DNA of 64,000 nt from Winogradskyella marincola (GTDB lineage Bacteria > Bacteroidota > Bacteroidia > Flavobacteriales > Flavobacteriaceae): NCBI RefSeq assembly GCF_029624125.1, contig NZ_JARSBN010000001.1, positions 389,901 through 453,900 of the forward strand. The letters run 5' to 3'. Below the pieces are notes generated by a model, which had not been told where the DNA came from, ran no database searches, and was given only the letters and a program-made list of their open reading frames with translations. Shown here one piece after another: positions 15,511 through 24,158 of this stretch. Every line of letters begins with the position of its first letter. Position 1 is the first letter of the stretch. A program made the translations under genes and the position numbers.

Positions 15511-17272
15511 GATACTAATCTATTTAGGAATATTAGCAGTTGGTTTATTATTAGGTTGGTTGCTATTTGGCGGTTCATCAAAAGAAGAAGCAGACCATAA
15601 TCACAATGAAGTTGCACAAACTAATCAAATGTGGACTTGCTCTATGCATCCACAAATTATGCAACCAGAACCAGGCGATTGTCCCATTTGTGGAATGGAC
15701 TTAATTCCTGCCGAGGCTGGTGCAGATGGATTAACAGCAGACCAGTTTAAATTAACAGCTAATGCAATGGCTTTAGCAAACATTCAAACTACAATTGTAG
15801 GTAATGGTTCAGCAGAAAATGGAATCATCAAACTATCGGGTAAAATAGCTGAAAATGAAGAAGCAAATGCAGTACAAGTGAGTTATTTTTCTGGTAGAAT
15901 TGAACGGTTGAATATCAGTTTTACAGGTGAAGAAGTACGTAAAGGTCAATTGTTGGCAACAATCTATTCACCAGAATTATATGCAGCTCAACAAGAATTG
16001 ATTACAGCGGCTTCTTTAAAAGCATCGCAACCTGCTTTATACAAAGCGGTTCGTAATAAATTAAAGCTTTGGAAATTGTCTGAAACTCAAATCAACCAAA
16101 TTGAATCCTCTGGAAAAGTCATTGAAAATTTCCCTGTGTATGCTACCGTTTCAGGCACGGTGACTGAAAAATTAGTGGAACAAGGCGATTATATTAAGCA
16201 AGGTCAGCCTTTATTAAAAATTGCTAATCTTAACACGGTTTGGGCAAATTTTGATGTGTATGAAAATCAAATTGAACAATTCAAAAAAGGGCAAGAAGTT
16301 TCCGTATCAACAAATGCTTATCCTAATAAACAGTTTAAAGGCACAGTAGATTTTATAAACCCTGTTTTAAACACAAAAACACGTACTGTAACCTTACGAG
16401 TAGTTCTTAATAATACCGATGATATATTTAAACCAGGAATGTTTGTGACCGCAGAAATTAAAAGTACTCAAACTGATAGAAATGGAGTGTTGACAATTCC
16501 ATCATCAGCAGTACTCTGGACAGGCGAACGCTCTGTAGTCTATCTCAAAGCAAATCCAAACGAACCTGTTTTTGAATTGAAAGAAGTGGCTTTAGGTAAT
16601 AAAATCGGTGATAATTATGAGGTATTAGAGGGATTATTTACAGGAAATGAAATTGTTACCAACGGAACGTTTACGGTGGATGCTGCTGCACAACTACAGG
16701 GCAAAAAGTCAATGATGAACAAGCAAGGTGGTAAAACAATGACAGGTCACGAAGGTCATTTAGGTATGGATAATAATACATCAAAAAAAGAAAGTGACCA
16801 TACTAATATGAATGAACGCTTAAAAGTATCAGAGAAATTTCAAGAGCAATTAAAAGAGATATACAATGATTACATCAATTTAAAAGATGCTTTAGTAAAA
16901 GAAGACGCAAAAGGCAGTTCGCAAAATGCAACTTCGTTACTATCAAATTTGAGTAAGACAGATATGAAATTGCTTAAGGATGAAGCACACAATCACTGGA
17001 TGTCATTAGTTGGCGACATAAAAGCTTCTACGACATCAATAGCCGGTTCTCAAGACATTAAAACTCAAAGGAATCATTTTAAACATTTGTCTTCACATTT
17101 AATAAAAGCGGTTCAAATATTTGGTGTCAATGAAAAAGTCTATGTAGAATTTTGCCCTATGGCAGATAACAATAACGGAGCCTATTGGTTAAGCAAAGAA
17201 GAAAAAGTAATCAATCCATATTTTGGCGAAGCAATGCTAACCTGTGGAGAAGTAAAACAAGTAATAGAATGA
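15497..17272 (+). CDS. CusB-like RND periplasmic adaptor with HMBD head and DUF3347 tail
   Basis: The membrane-fusion subunit joining the CusA-like pump to the TolC channel. The 591 residues run: N-terminal anchor helix (about 6-24), heavy-metal-binding module MWTCSMHPQIMQPEPGDCP ending CGMDLIP (about 45-72), a barrel-sandwich/alpha-hairpin adaptor core (SGRIERLNISFTGEEVRKGQ, later VSGTVTEKLVEQGDYIKQGQ), beta-barrel domain, a His/Met linker (TMTGHEGHLGMDNN), and a DUF3347 domain from about 450 ending FCPMADNNNGAYWLS, NPYFGEAML and CGEVKQ. E. coli CusB lacks both end domains; the copper chaperone CusF may be replaced here by the fused DUF3347. The pump gene is 9 kb upstream in the same orientation. 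Confidence 0.92.
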   Translation: MKTNKILIYLGILAVGLLLGWLLFGGSSKEEADHNHNEVAQTNQMWTCSMHPQIMQPEPGDCPICGMDLIPAEAGADGLTADQFKLTANAMALANIQTTIVGNGSAENGIIKLSGKIAENEEANAVQVSYFSGRIERLNISFTGEEVRKGQLLATIYSPELYAAQQELITAASLKASQPALYKAVRNKLKLWKLSETQINQIESSGKVIENFPVYATVSGTVTEKLVEQGDYIKQGQPLLKIANLNTVWANFDVYENQIEQFKKGQEVSVSTNAYPNKQFKGTVDFINPVLNTKTRTVTLRVVLNNTDDIFKPGMFVTAEIKSTQTDRNGVLTIPSSAVLWTGERSVVYLKANPNEPVFELKEVALGNKIGDNYEVLEGLFTGNEIVTNGTFTVDAAAQLQGKKSMMNKQGGKTMTGHEGHLGMDNNTSKKESDHTNMNERLKVSEKFQEQLKEIYNDYINLKDALVKEDAKGSSQNATSLLSNLSKTDMKLLKDEAHNHWMSLVGDIKASTTSIAGSQDIKTQRNHFKHLSSHLIKAVQIFGVNEKVYVEFCPMADNNNGAYWLSKEEKVINPYFGEAMLTCGEVKQVIE

Positions 17273-17304
17273 TAAATCAAGTAATAACAATTAAATTTTA
17301 AAAA

Positions 17305-17745
17305 ATGAAGAAAGTAATTTTAAGTGTAGCTGTAATAGTAGCTATGGGTTTAACAAGTTGTAAAAACGAAGCTAAAAAAATAGAAGAAACTACAACAACA
17401 GAAGTGTCAAATGAAATAGCAATGACAGACTTATCTTTTGGTGTAAGAGGTAATTGTGGGATGTGTAAAAATACCATTGAAAAAGCAGCCAATAGTGTAG
17501 AAGGTGTGGCAAGTGCCAATTGGGATGTTGATAAAAAGAAGATTGATGTTTCTTTTGATGATACCAAAACAGATGCAATGGCAATTCATAATGCAATCGC
17601 AGCTTCAGGGTATGATACTGAAAAAGTAGCAGGAAATGAAGAAGCCTATAAAAATTTACCTGGTTGTTGCCAATACGACCACGAAATGATGATGAATCAA
17701 TCTGGAGAAGTGAAAAGTGATGACCATTCAAATCACGACCATTAA
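17305..17745 (+). CDS. HMA-domain lipoprotein with C-terminal CC and His tail
   Basis: A 146-residue lipoprotein (signal ends MGLTSC, so it is lipidated at about Cys 19). One HMA domain has the loop GNCGMCKNTIEK, followed by NLPGCCQYDHEMMM and a metal-binding tail DDHSNHDH. It is a clear paralogue of 10379-10747, which has a cleaved signal rather than a lipid anchor, and of 55590-55964. It is the last gene of the copper block, followed by a strong stem-loop. It is probably an envelope Cu(I) carrier. Confidence 0.85.
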   Translation: MKKVILSVAVIVAMGLTSCKNEAKKIEETTTTEVSNEIAMTDLSFGVRGNCGMCKNTIEKAANSVEGVASANWDVDKKKIDVSFDDTKTDAMAIHNAIAASGYDTEKVAGNEEAYKNLPGCCQYDHEMMMNQSGEVKSDDHSNHDH

Positions 17746-17753
17746 TAAATAAG

Positions 17754-17782
17754 GAAAGAGTCTTTTACACAAAGGCTCTTTC
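17754..17782. terminator. Stem-loop ending the copper block (convergent with the mobile module)
   Basis: GAAAGAGTCTTT, loop TACAC, then AAAGGCTCTTTC make a 12-bp stem with one G-T pair, 8 bases after the HMA lipoprotein stop. The + and - transcription units converge here. The T-rich right arm and the A-rich left arm could serve both directions. Confidence 0.65.
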
Positions 17783-17902
17783 ATACATACCTATCGAGAG
17801 ATAAGAAAGAATCACAGAAAATATCTCCAACATTTGCATTGATGACTTAGGGAAAGAGTACAATATATTACATTATATTTTGAGTAAATTTAGATATGAT
17901 CA

Positions 17903-18751
17903 TTAGATTAAAATGTCCGCCAAATCTGAGCCACTTGAAACGCGAAGTTGATTGAGAAGCGAATTACATGTTACACTAAACCCATTTCTACCAAAGAACA
18001 TAGCTTTAGTATTCCAATCCTCAAATTCCGATTTATCTGGTAGTAAGACAATGTTATAATTCTTCAGAGGTTTAATCAATTCATATTTTAGATTTGATTT
18101 GGAGCCAGTAGCCAACCACAAATATTCAGGATAGAGCATACTCATAATAACAGCTGTTTTTTCTGACTCTACAATACAAATAAGGTCATCTGTTTTGTAA
18201 TCGCATAAATTATGTATGCCAAATAAACATTGCTGTAAGACAAAGTTATCTTTTTTTAATAAACTATGCATCCATGTAATATGTGAATAAGGCTCCTTAA
18301 CTCTTTTACCATTTTTCTTGTTGTATAACATTATTTTACCTGTCCTTATATTCATAAACTGATCTATTTGCCAAAACACTGTCGCACCTTGCCAATGATG
18401 TGAGGTTCCTAAAAAGTACCTTCTAATAGCTGACTTAATTTCTTTTACTGTAAAATGCATCTTTAAGTACTTTATAAAACAATTGTTGTTATAGTCCTTG
18501 CCATAAGCACCCAATAAATCGTCATTCATAAATGTGGGATGTATTTCCTTTGTAACCACATGGGTATGACTGACGATTGTATTACCACTAGGACTGGAGT
18601 GATAACCGCAGCTACTTTCCCTGTCGCACCGACCAAAATTATAGTCCAGATAATTATTCGAAATAATATCTACATACCGAACATACCGCTTTTTGTTGCA
18701 TGACGGACAAATAAATTTTTTACTGCTCTTATCAAGTGAATACTTATACAT
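17903..18751 (-). CDS. DUF6371-type TOPRIM/primase-like protein of the mobile element
   Basis: A 282-residue protein. The N-terminus has a zinc-ribbon style CPSCNKKRYVRYVD and CDRESSCGYH (two Cys pairs, about residues 16-48), as in DNA primases. The middle has a TOPRIM-like core with LICIVESEKTA and ATGSKSNL, followed by NIVLLPDKSEFEDW carrying the acidic metal-binding residues. This is the DUF6371 architecture seen in Bacteroidota mobile elements next to a RepA-like ATPase, as here. It probably takes part in element replication after excision. It has no helicase domain. It starts just beyond the 17-bp inverted repeat at 18772-18815. Confidence 0.7.
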   Translation of the reverse strand: MYKYSLDKSSKKFICPSCNKKRYVRYVDIISNNYLDYNFGRCDRESSCGYHSSPSGNTIVSHTHVVTKEIHPTFMNDDLLGAYGKDYNNNCFIKYLKMHFTVKEIKSAIRRYFLGTSHHWQGATVFWQIDQFMNIRTGKIMLYNKKNGKRVKEPYSHITWMHSLLKKDNFVLQQCLFGIHNLCDYKTDDLICIVESEKTAVIMSMLYPEYLWLATGSKSNLKYELIKPLKNYNIVLLPDKSEFEDWNTKAMFFGRNGFSVTCNSLLNQLRVSSGSDLADILI

Positions 18752-18771
18752 CTTAAAATGTTTTCCTTTTC

Positions 18772-18815
18772 ATTCGTAATATTCGTAACAAGAATTGATT
18801 ACGAATATTACGAAT
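18772..18815. repeat. Perfect 17-bp inverted repeat made of four 9-mer units
   Basis: Left arm ATTCGTAATATTCGTAA (18772-18788), spacer CAAGAATTGA, right arm TTACGAATATTACGAAT (18799-18815). Each arm holds two tandem ATTCGTAA(T) units, so there are four units, two per strand. It sits between the TOPRIM gene and the 70-residue gene, overlapping the latter's stop codon. There is no T tract in the direction of transcription, which argues against a simple terminator. A replication/transfer origin or a protein-binding site is possible. Confidence 0.8.
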
Positions 18816-19020
18816 CGTCTTGTTCTTTATTTTTATCAATAATATTCTCCAACAAATACCTAAGTCCATCATCTATTGTAAATCTTGGTAAACATTTTCT
18901 GCGTTTCTTGATTCCAGAATCAGGAATCGACATGACTTTTTTACCTAGCATATCATATAGCAAACTAAGCTCCTCTGATGGAAGTGCAATGGCTATATTA
19001 TATACGTCGGTAGCTTTCAA
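18808..19020 (-). CDS. Small hypothetical protein between RepA-like ATPase and TOPRIM genes
   Basis: 70 residues, not recognised. It would start with TTG directly after the stop of the RepA-like gene (TAATTG), consistent with translational coupling. There is no usable ATG nearby (the next Met is residue 24). It has a leucine-rich N-terminal half (EELSLLYDMLGKKVM), a basic middle (KKRRKCLPRF) and an acidic tail. Its position in the replication module and the tight junction favour a real gene. The opposite-strand frame across the same stretch is unsupported. Confidence 0.5.
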   Translation of the reverse strand: MKATDVYNIAIALPSEELSLLYDMLGKKVMSIPDSGIKKRRKCLPRFTIDDGLRYLLENIIDKNKEQDDS

Positions 19021-20070
19021 TTAAATACCAAGTTTTTTTCTACGAATACGAATAGTTCCTTCTGAAACTCCTAATTGTTCTGCGATTGCCACATTACTGA
19101 GACCATCATTAAGAAGTCTAACCATTTCAGCGTCTCTTTCTTCAAGACCCATTTTGTCATAACTCTTCAAATGAGTCACTTCGTTATCATAATCAATAAA
19201 GCGGAACTCTAAAAAGTTGAAATTCTTATTTATATCACATACCACAACATTACCACCATGATACAAATGCTCTGTATTACGTTGTTTAATTTGTTTTAAA
19301 TACCTACGATTGGCAGCCTCTGTACTATTACCTATGGCGAACGCACTATCACAAAAATTAACAATCATTTTACTGCCAGATATATCATTTTTTGAAATTG
19401 GCTTTGACTCATCACGTTTAGGCGTATGAGCAAGTACTAAAATCGAAACCTGGTATGTTTTTTTGATTTTATTTAGTTTTTTCATCAAATCCAGAGCATC
19501 CTTAGCCTTTTCGTTATCATTCTTTAAGTAGGTCATATTATCCACAATAACAACCGCAACGTTGTGCTCTTTAATACAGGTCTCTATATAAGCACATATA
19601 TAATCTTCAACCGATTTGAATTTTTTAGACAATTCGTGATAAGGATTTAACTCCGCTCGCAGTAAATTTTCAGAAAATGCAAAGTGGTTAGTATATTCCT
19701 CTGAATAGCGTTTCTCAAACTGCTTGTATGACAATTCAAAATCCAGATACAATGTTTTTTTTGGAGTTGATTCCAATTTAAAACCATCAATAGGAACTCC
19801 ACCGCTTATACTTTGCGCTATTTGTACAGCTAAAATAGACTTGCCTAAATTAGTGTCAGCAAATAGAATGCAAAGTTCATTCTCGTACCAGAATTCACTA
19901 AATAGCATATTTGGTATTGGAGTTGCCTTAGCTTCATCAAGCCATTGGTTAGCAGTCTTAATTATTAGGCCTTCATTGTGATTGACGTTTATCAGCCTTT
20001 GTACTTTGGCTGATTTTAATTGCTCACCCAACTCGGTTCTTAAATTACCATTTAACATCTTACTACTCAT
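19021..20070 (-). CDS. RepA-like AAA/RecA-fold ATPase with C-terminal HTH
   Basis: A 349-residue hexameric-helicase-type ATPase of mobile elements. The Walker A is ADTNLGKS at 71-78, the Walker B is AVVIVDNMTYL near 175, and a downstream sensor segment reads VSILVLAHTPKRDES. This resembles plasmid RepA/DnaB-RecA domains. The last 45 residues form a helix-turn-helix (RLLNDGLSNVAIAEQLGVSEGTIRIRRKKLGI), the LuxR/sigma-like type, which could bind DNA at an origin. It lies between the RHH gene (3-base gap) and the 70-residue gene. It is likely the replication initiator or helicase loader of the integrated element. Confidence 0.75.
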   Translation of the reverse strand: MSSKMLNGNLRTELGEQLKSAKVQRLINVNHNEGLIIKTANQWLDEAKATPIPNMLFSEFWYENELCILFADTNLGKSILAVQIAQSISGGVPIDGFKLESTPKKTLYLDFELSYKQFEKRYSEEYTNHFAFSENLLRAELNPYHELSKKFKSVEDYICAYIETCIKEHNVAVVIVDNMTYLKNDNEKAKDALDLMKKLNKIKKTYQVSILVLAHTPKRDESKPISKNDISGSKMIVNFCDSAFAIGNSTEAANRRYLKQIKQRNTEHLYHGGNVVVCDINKNFNFLEFRFIDYDNEVTHLKSYDKMGLEERDAEMVRLLNDGLSNVAIAEQLGVSEGTIRIRRKKLGI

Positions 20071-20073
20071 ACA

Positions 20074-20595
20074 TTAGTACTTTACGCTCCATACTTCACT
20101 CATTAACAGGTAATAATTAAAACTACCTTGATGATTTGCTATTGAAAAGTAAAACTGATTTGAAGAACTGTTGGCTTCTACCAAAACCCTATTAATATCA
20201 TTAAGGACTTTGACAAATTCCATTTTTAGATCATTAGAAAAAGAACTGGAGTCGATAACCGATTCAACTAGAGCTTTTAAATCCCTTAGGTTATCCTTGC
20301 TACATGTGCATGCATTATTCATACTTTTAGCAAACAACCAAGTTAACAAAAATGTAAAACCATAAGACTTCTCAAACTCAGGTTTAATATCAATACAATA
20401 CTCTTTTGGATATTCGTAGGTTTCAGGTGATTCTAATACCTCATACTCATCTTCATATAAATCTAAACTTACATGTTCGTTAAGTAATTCCCTAATATAA
20501 GTCGACAGTGTCTTACTCTCGTTTTGTGCAAAAGTTTCTAGTTGATTTTTGGTAAAATCGTCTACTCTAATACTGATTTTGGTTTCCATATACAT
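20074..20595 (-). CDS. Ribbon-helix-helix N-terminal protein of the mobile module
   Basis: 173 residues. The first 45 (METKISIRVDDFTKNQLETF, then NESKTLSTYIRELLNEHV) match the CopG/Arc ribbon-helix-helix pattern: one strand with alternating polar residues, then two helices. The remaining 120 residues (with CTCSKDNLRDL and a helix-rich end) are not recognised. RHH proteins of this kind act as repressors of integrases or as relaxosome accessory factors. A palindrome, GTGGGAC-ATT-GTCCTAC, sits 15 bases upstream at 20610-20626 and could be its operator. Met1 or Met3 may be the start. Confidence 0.6.
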   Translation of the reverse strand: MYMETKISIRVDDFTKNQLETFAQNESKTLSTYIRELLNEHVSLDLYEDEYEVLESPETYEYPKEYCIDIKPEFEKSYGFTFLLTWLFAKSMNNACTCSKDNLRDLKALVESVIDSSSFSNDLKMEFVKVLNDINRVLVEANSSSNQFYFSIANHQGSFNYYLLMSEVWSVKY

Positions 20596-20609
20596 AATGT
20601 TTTAATTAT

Positions 20610-20626
20610 GTGGGACATTGTCCTAC
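20610..20626. promoter_or_regulatory. Candidate operator palindrome upstream of the RHH gene
   Basis: GTGGGAC-ATT-GTCCTAC has seven paired positions (one G-T) around a 3-base centre. It lies in the 194-base gap between the RHH gene and the unknown 305-residue gene. A second dyad, TCGGAA with a 10-base spacer then TTCCGA, lies at 20669-20690. Nothing else in this gap is recognisable. Confidence 0.4.
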
Positions 20627-20789
20627 GGAAACAAATATGATAAACGATCTTTTGTTTTTTAATAGGTATCGGAAGAACAACGGATTCCGACGTGCCACCT
20701 ATAAAACTATGTTTTACAATGTTTTAAGCCATTTTTTTTAACATTTAAAACAAGTCTTTTCAGTATATTTTCGGAAGAAGAGTACGTGA

Positions 20790-21707
20790 TTATTTTAATT
20801 TTCCTAGTTCTTTTCTAATCAAAGGCGATATGTCGTCAATTCCCAAACCCTCTAATTTAACTAGTAGAGAATTCAGTAATTTTTTTTGTGAGGTTTCAGC
20901 AAAGTATTTAGGACCTTCATTCGCTTTTTTATACGAGGTATTAGAATTTGTTTTTTGATAAAATATAGATAAGTCTTCGTACCCACCAACTATTTTAACA
21001 AGAAGTAAAAATTTATTTAAGCTAATTGACCTTTTCTTCGATTTTAAATAGTCATGATATAATAAGTAACCAATTATCATTCTTTCATCATCATCAAATC
21101 CATTTAGTTTGCTTTGAATTTCAGAATCCTTGTCATTTTTAGAGCTACTCGTTTTTAAAACGTCAACATCCATTGGTAAATTTATTTCAGTTTTTATCCT
21201 ATTAGGATGTTTTAAATCTAGCATTTCATTATATGGTTTAGAATCTCTGAAATAAAGATTACTAGAGTCATCAAAATAAATATTTTGGTAACTTTCAGTG
21301 TCATACACCAAGCTATAATAATCACGATGGTTATACAAGTGCCTGGATAGATAATCAAGAGCATCACGTCTCGCTAGATCTACAACAAAATTTAATAATT
21401 CCTTTTCAGAGTATTTCTCATACAGAGAAAAAATATGATTCTCAAATACTAATTCAATTACCTCATATGTACTTCCCTCATAAATCATTTTATTACAATC
21501 AAATACATTCATAGAATTTGAATATTTACCCTTGTAAAGATCATAGTAATGTATGCTACGCCCCTTAACCTCTTCTATGATATCTTTATAAAAAGAACTA
21601 AAGGTTCTTTTTATAGATTTATTACTCTTAAAAATAACAACAACTAAATGTTTTGATCTTTTAATTACTGCCTCGTAATGATATTTATATAGTAGAGTTA
21701 CATCCAT
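20790..21707 (-). CDS. Hypothetical protein next to integrase
   Basis: 305 residues, not recognised. It is rich in Tyr, Ser, Asp and Lys with no signal peptide, membrane helix or clear enzyme motif. The N-terminal third is strand/helix mixed (VTLLYKYHYEAVIKRSKHLVVVIF), the centre has many Tyr (HYYDLYKGKYSN), and the C-terminal third looks helical (LLNSLLVKLEGLGIDDISPL). It begins 2 bases after the integrase stop, so it is co-transcribed with it and probably belongs to the element's excision/integration control. The base composition is markedly AT-rich, like the rest of the module. Confidence 0.55.
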   Translation of the reverse strand: MDVTLLYKYHYEAVIKRSKHLVVVIFKSNKSIKRTFSSFYKDIIEEVKGRSIHYYDLYKGKYSNSMNVFDCNKMIYEGSTYEVIELVFENHIFSLYEKYSEKELLNFVVDLARRDALDYLSRHLYNHRDYYSLVYDTESYQNIYFDDSSNLYFRDSKPYNEMLDLKHPNRIKTEINLPMDVDVLKTSSSKNDKDSEIQSKLNGFDDDERMIIGYLLYHDYLKSKKRSISLNKFLLLVKIVGGYEDLSIFYQKTNSNTSYKKANEGPKYFAETSQKKLLNSLLVKLEGLGIDDISPLIRKELGKLK

Positions 21708-21709
21708 TG

Positions 21710-23011
21710 CTATTTCAATAAATTAGAGTAGTCCTTTGGTAGTTGGGCATCAATACTCCTTAGATAGTTTTCCAATCCAGACATTGAGGTATGACCAGTA
21801 ATCAACATCAAATCACTCTTAACTTTGTGAGGCGAGCTTTCTCTTGCCAGTTTCCTATACATTTTGGCGATATAAGTGTGTCTAAAGCTATATAGTCCAT
21901 ATTCTGAATTGAGTCCTAACTTATCCTTAACTTCTTTAAATTGTTTTGTGTAATAGTCCTTACGACTGCTTTCTTTTACTAACCATTTTTGCCCTAGGGA
22001 ATCCTTGGAGAACAAAGGATGGTTTGGATCAAAGTCCTTCAAATTTGGGATTTCCTTCAATAAAATCTCAGGGATTATTTTAATTTTTACGGGTTGGTTT
22101 TTTGCCACTACATAGAGTTTTTTGTCTTGGATATCGATATCCTTGATTTTCAAGCGACATATTTCTATAGGTCGAAGTAGTGCATAACAAATAAACTTAA
22201 TGAACAGTAATAAGGTTAGATCTGACTTTTCTAAATAGCTAAAAATTTCATTTTCCTGCTTAGGTGAAAAAGACTTATTTCTTTTAGGCGTAGCTTTTAG
22301 AATATTAATCTCTTTTATAAAATTTTGTGCAATTATATCATTGTCCTTTAGTGTTTGAAAAAATGAGGATAAATCCGTTCTTGCATTGTTTCTATTTCTG
22401 ACACCTGTTTCTTCTAATCTTTGATTTAAATAAGTAATAACAGTCTTTTTCTGAATACTCGTAATATCAGACTTAGTGCTAAAACCATTATTAAGTAACC
22501 ATGTATTAAACTTATTAATCCTACTCCTGTACTTAACAAAAGAGTCGTGTGTCATAACATTCTCTTTTAATTTCAATACCAGTTCGAAAGCCTCCTTCAA
22601 CTTTACATTCGTCTCAACATCATTATCTTGTTCAACTTTCAAATTAGTTGGAACTTTTAAAGAAATTGAGTTATTCTTTGTCCTTTGTTTATTTTCAAGT
22701 CTTTCTTCTAGATATTTTTTAAGGCTAGAGTTGTCCTCATAAGGATTATAACCTTCATTTAATATGATTTCAAGACTTTGCTTTATAATCTTTAAAATAT
22801 GGTATCTGGATCTTTTGTCCTTAAACCTATTTGCACCAGCTTTAATATTTGTTTGTCTTTTTAAAAGACCTGTTTCAGGGTGTCTAAACCTGTAATGTAC
22901 GTACCAATCTTTTTTTAAAGCCTCAGACTGCTCCGATTTAGTGAGTTTAGACCATTGATTGATGTCTACCCCTCCAGTATAAATTTTAGGCTCGGAATAA
23001 TTGGCTTTCAT
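21710..23011 (-). CDS. Tyrosine recombinase (element integrase)
   Basis: The site-specific recombinase that integrates and excises the element. From the upstream ATG at 23068 the frame encodes 452 residues; I favour the ATG at 23011 (433 residues), because 23012-23068 encodes a poor-quality leader that overlaps a terminator T tract. In the 452-residue numbering the catalytic residues are visible as Arg 299 (LLRPIEICRLK), Arg 396 (SFRHTYIAKM), His 426 (TGHTSMSG) and the nucleophile Tyr 435 (LENYLRSID). The usual first His of the H-x-x-R box is Tyr here. There is an N-terminal SAM-like core-binding domain. The gene lies next to tRNA-fMet, a typical tRNA-targeted arrangement. Confidence 0.9.
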   Translation of the reverse strand: MKANYSEPKIYTGGVDINQWSKLTKSEQSEALKKDWYVHYRFRHPETGLLKRQTNIKAGANRFKDKRSRYHILKIIKQSLEIILNEGYNPYEDNSSLKKYLEERLENKQRTKNNSISLKVPTNLKVEQDNDVETNVKLKEAFELVLKLKENVMTHDSFVKYRSRINKFNTWLLNNGFSTKSDITSIQKKTVITYLNQRLEETGVRNRNNARTDLSSFFQTLKDNDIIAQNFIKEINILKATPKRNKSFSPKQENEIFSYLEKSDLTLLLFIKFICYALLRPIEICRLKIKDIDIQDKKLYVVAKNQPVKIKIIPEILLKEIPNLKDFDPNHPLFSKDSLGQKWLVKESSRKDYYTKQFKEVKDKLGLNSEYGLYSFRHTYIAKMYRKLARESSPHKVKSDLMLITGHTSMSGLENYLRSIDAQLPKDYSNLLK

Positions 23012-23019
23012 GGATAAAA

Positions 23020-23038
23020 CGTGTACGTTTTCGTGTAC
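23020..23038. repeat. CGTGTAC direct repeats, 12 bp apart, in the integrase leader
   Basis: CGTGTAC occurs at 23020-23026 and 23032-23038, one helical turn apart, between the favoured integrase start and the tRNA terminator. It is a candidate arm/core site for integrase or an excisionase, or an operator. Confidence 0.5.
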
Positions 23039-23073
23039 TTTTTGTAAAAGTAAGAAAATAGAAGACATAAAAA

Positions 23074-23099
23074 AACGGATTGTGAATACACAATCCGTT
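23074..23099 (-). terminator. Intrinsic terminator of tRNA-fMet
   Basis: An 11-bp perfect stem (AACGGATTGTG / CACAATCCGTT) with a 4-base loop, followed on the - strand by a run of T. It lies 24 bases downstream of the tRNA 3' end and directly before the 23068 ATG of the integrase frame. Confidence 0.85.
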
Positions 23100-23122
23100 G
23101 ATTTTAATGGCTTTCGCCTTAG

Positions 23123-23195
<73 letters not shown>

Positions 23196-23246
23196 ATATC
23201 GGACTGCAAATATACAACCCTTTTTAACTTTAGCAAGTTTTTATAC

Positions 23247-23280
23247 AAAAAAAGTGCTCAAATTATTTGAACACTTTTTT
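23247..23280 (-). terminator. Terminator downstream of the LRR gene
   Basis: A stem of A7-GTG-c-TCAAA paired with TTTGA-a-CAC-T6 around a TTA loop (one mismatch). It ends in T on the - strand and lies 33 bases after the LRR stop codon. Confidence 0.7.
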
Positions 23281-23312
23281 AATCTATTTATTTAGTGGTT
23301 TTTGGATAATCT

Positions 23313-24158
23313 TTAATCATCGTCATCATCTTCTGAATCTAGAGTTGCTAAAGCACCTTTCATATTTACTTCGTCTAAATCAAAGTCTACAATATTTGGT
23401 AATTTATCTTTTAAAGCAGCGTAGTTACCTTTAAAACCATTATTGCTTAACAATAATGTTTTTAGATTTGATAACTGAGCTAATTCGCCTGGCAAATTTC
23501 CATAAAAAGCATTATTAGATAATACTAACTCTTCTAGTTGCTCTAACTCTCCTATTGAAGAAGGAACTGTTCCTAACAGACTATTATCAAATAAACTTAA
23601 TACTTTTAAAGACTTAAGGTTAGAAATACTAGAAGGTAGTTTTCCAATTAATTGGTTACTACTTAAAATAAGGCTTTCTAAATTAGTTAAATCACCTATA
23701 GAATTTGGAATTTCACCAAAAAAACTATTGTTGTATAACTCTAATGTTTTAAGATTTTCCATTCGACCAATGTCTTTTGGCAAAGCACCAGAAAAATTGT
23801 TAGAAAACAACTGAAGTGTTTCTAAATTGGTCAAATCGGTTAATGTTTTTGGTAATTCACCTTCTAATTTATTGAAAGCTAAATTTAATACTCTCAGAGA
23901 GGTTAAGTCAGAAATTTCGTTTGGTAACTTACCAGTAAGGTTATTGAAACTCAGATCAATTTCTACAATTTCATTACCTTCAAGGGTTACACCATGCCAT
24001 TCTTTTACTGGCTGATCCATATCCCAAGAGGTATTCCAAGAATCTCCGTTAGTTGTGTTGTAAAGTGCTACTAGCGCGTCTTTTTGACTTTGTGATACGT
24101 TTGCATATGTAAATACAGAAAGCAAGCAACATAGTAGGGTTAATTTAATAGTTTTCAT
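23313..24158 (-). CDS. Secreted leucine-rich repeat protein
   Basis: 281 residues from the favoured start (MKTIKLTLLCCLLSVFTYAN, a signal peptide); an ATG 27 bases upstream is less likely. After an N-cap (ALVALYNTTNGDSWN) come about eight plant-type LRRs of 23-24 residues with the pattern L-x-x-L-x-L-x-x-N-x-L-x-G-x-L/I-P. The C-terminus is acidic, ending SEDDDDD. Such proteins are exported to the cell surface and bind proteins or glycans. I see no T9SS sorting domain. It stands alone with its own terminator, on the chromosomal side of the tRNA. Substrate unknown. Confidence 0.85.
   Translation of the reverse strand: MKTIKLTLLCCLLSVFTYANVSQSQKDALVALYNTTNGDSWNTSWDMDQPVKEWHGVTLEGNEIVEIDLSFNNLTGKLPNEISDLTSLRVLNLAFNKLEGELPKTLTDLTNLETLQLFSNNFSGALPKDIGRMENLKTLELYNNSFFGEIPNSIGDLTNLESLILSSNQLIGKLPSSISNLKSLKVLSLFDNSLLGTVPSSIGELEQLEELVLSNNAFYGNLPGELAQLSNLKTLLLSNNGFKGNYAALKDKLPNIVDFDLDEVNMKGALATLDSEDDDDD

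Noticed and set aside
17390..17731. 113-residue frame on the - strand
   Set aside because: It is antisense of the HMA lipoprotein gene and has low-complexity His/Leu composition caused by the opposite strand.
18758..19024. 88-residue frame on the + strand
   Set aside because: It overlaps the 70-residue gene, crosses the inverted repeat, and lies against the direction of the module.
20720..20752. TGTTTTAA / TTAAAACA dyad as a terminator
   Set aside because: Only A/T pairs with a long loop in AT-rich DNA; expected by chance.
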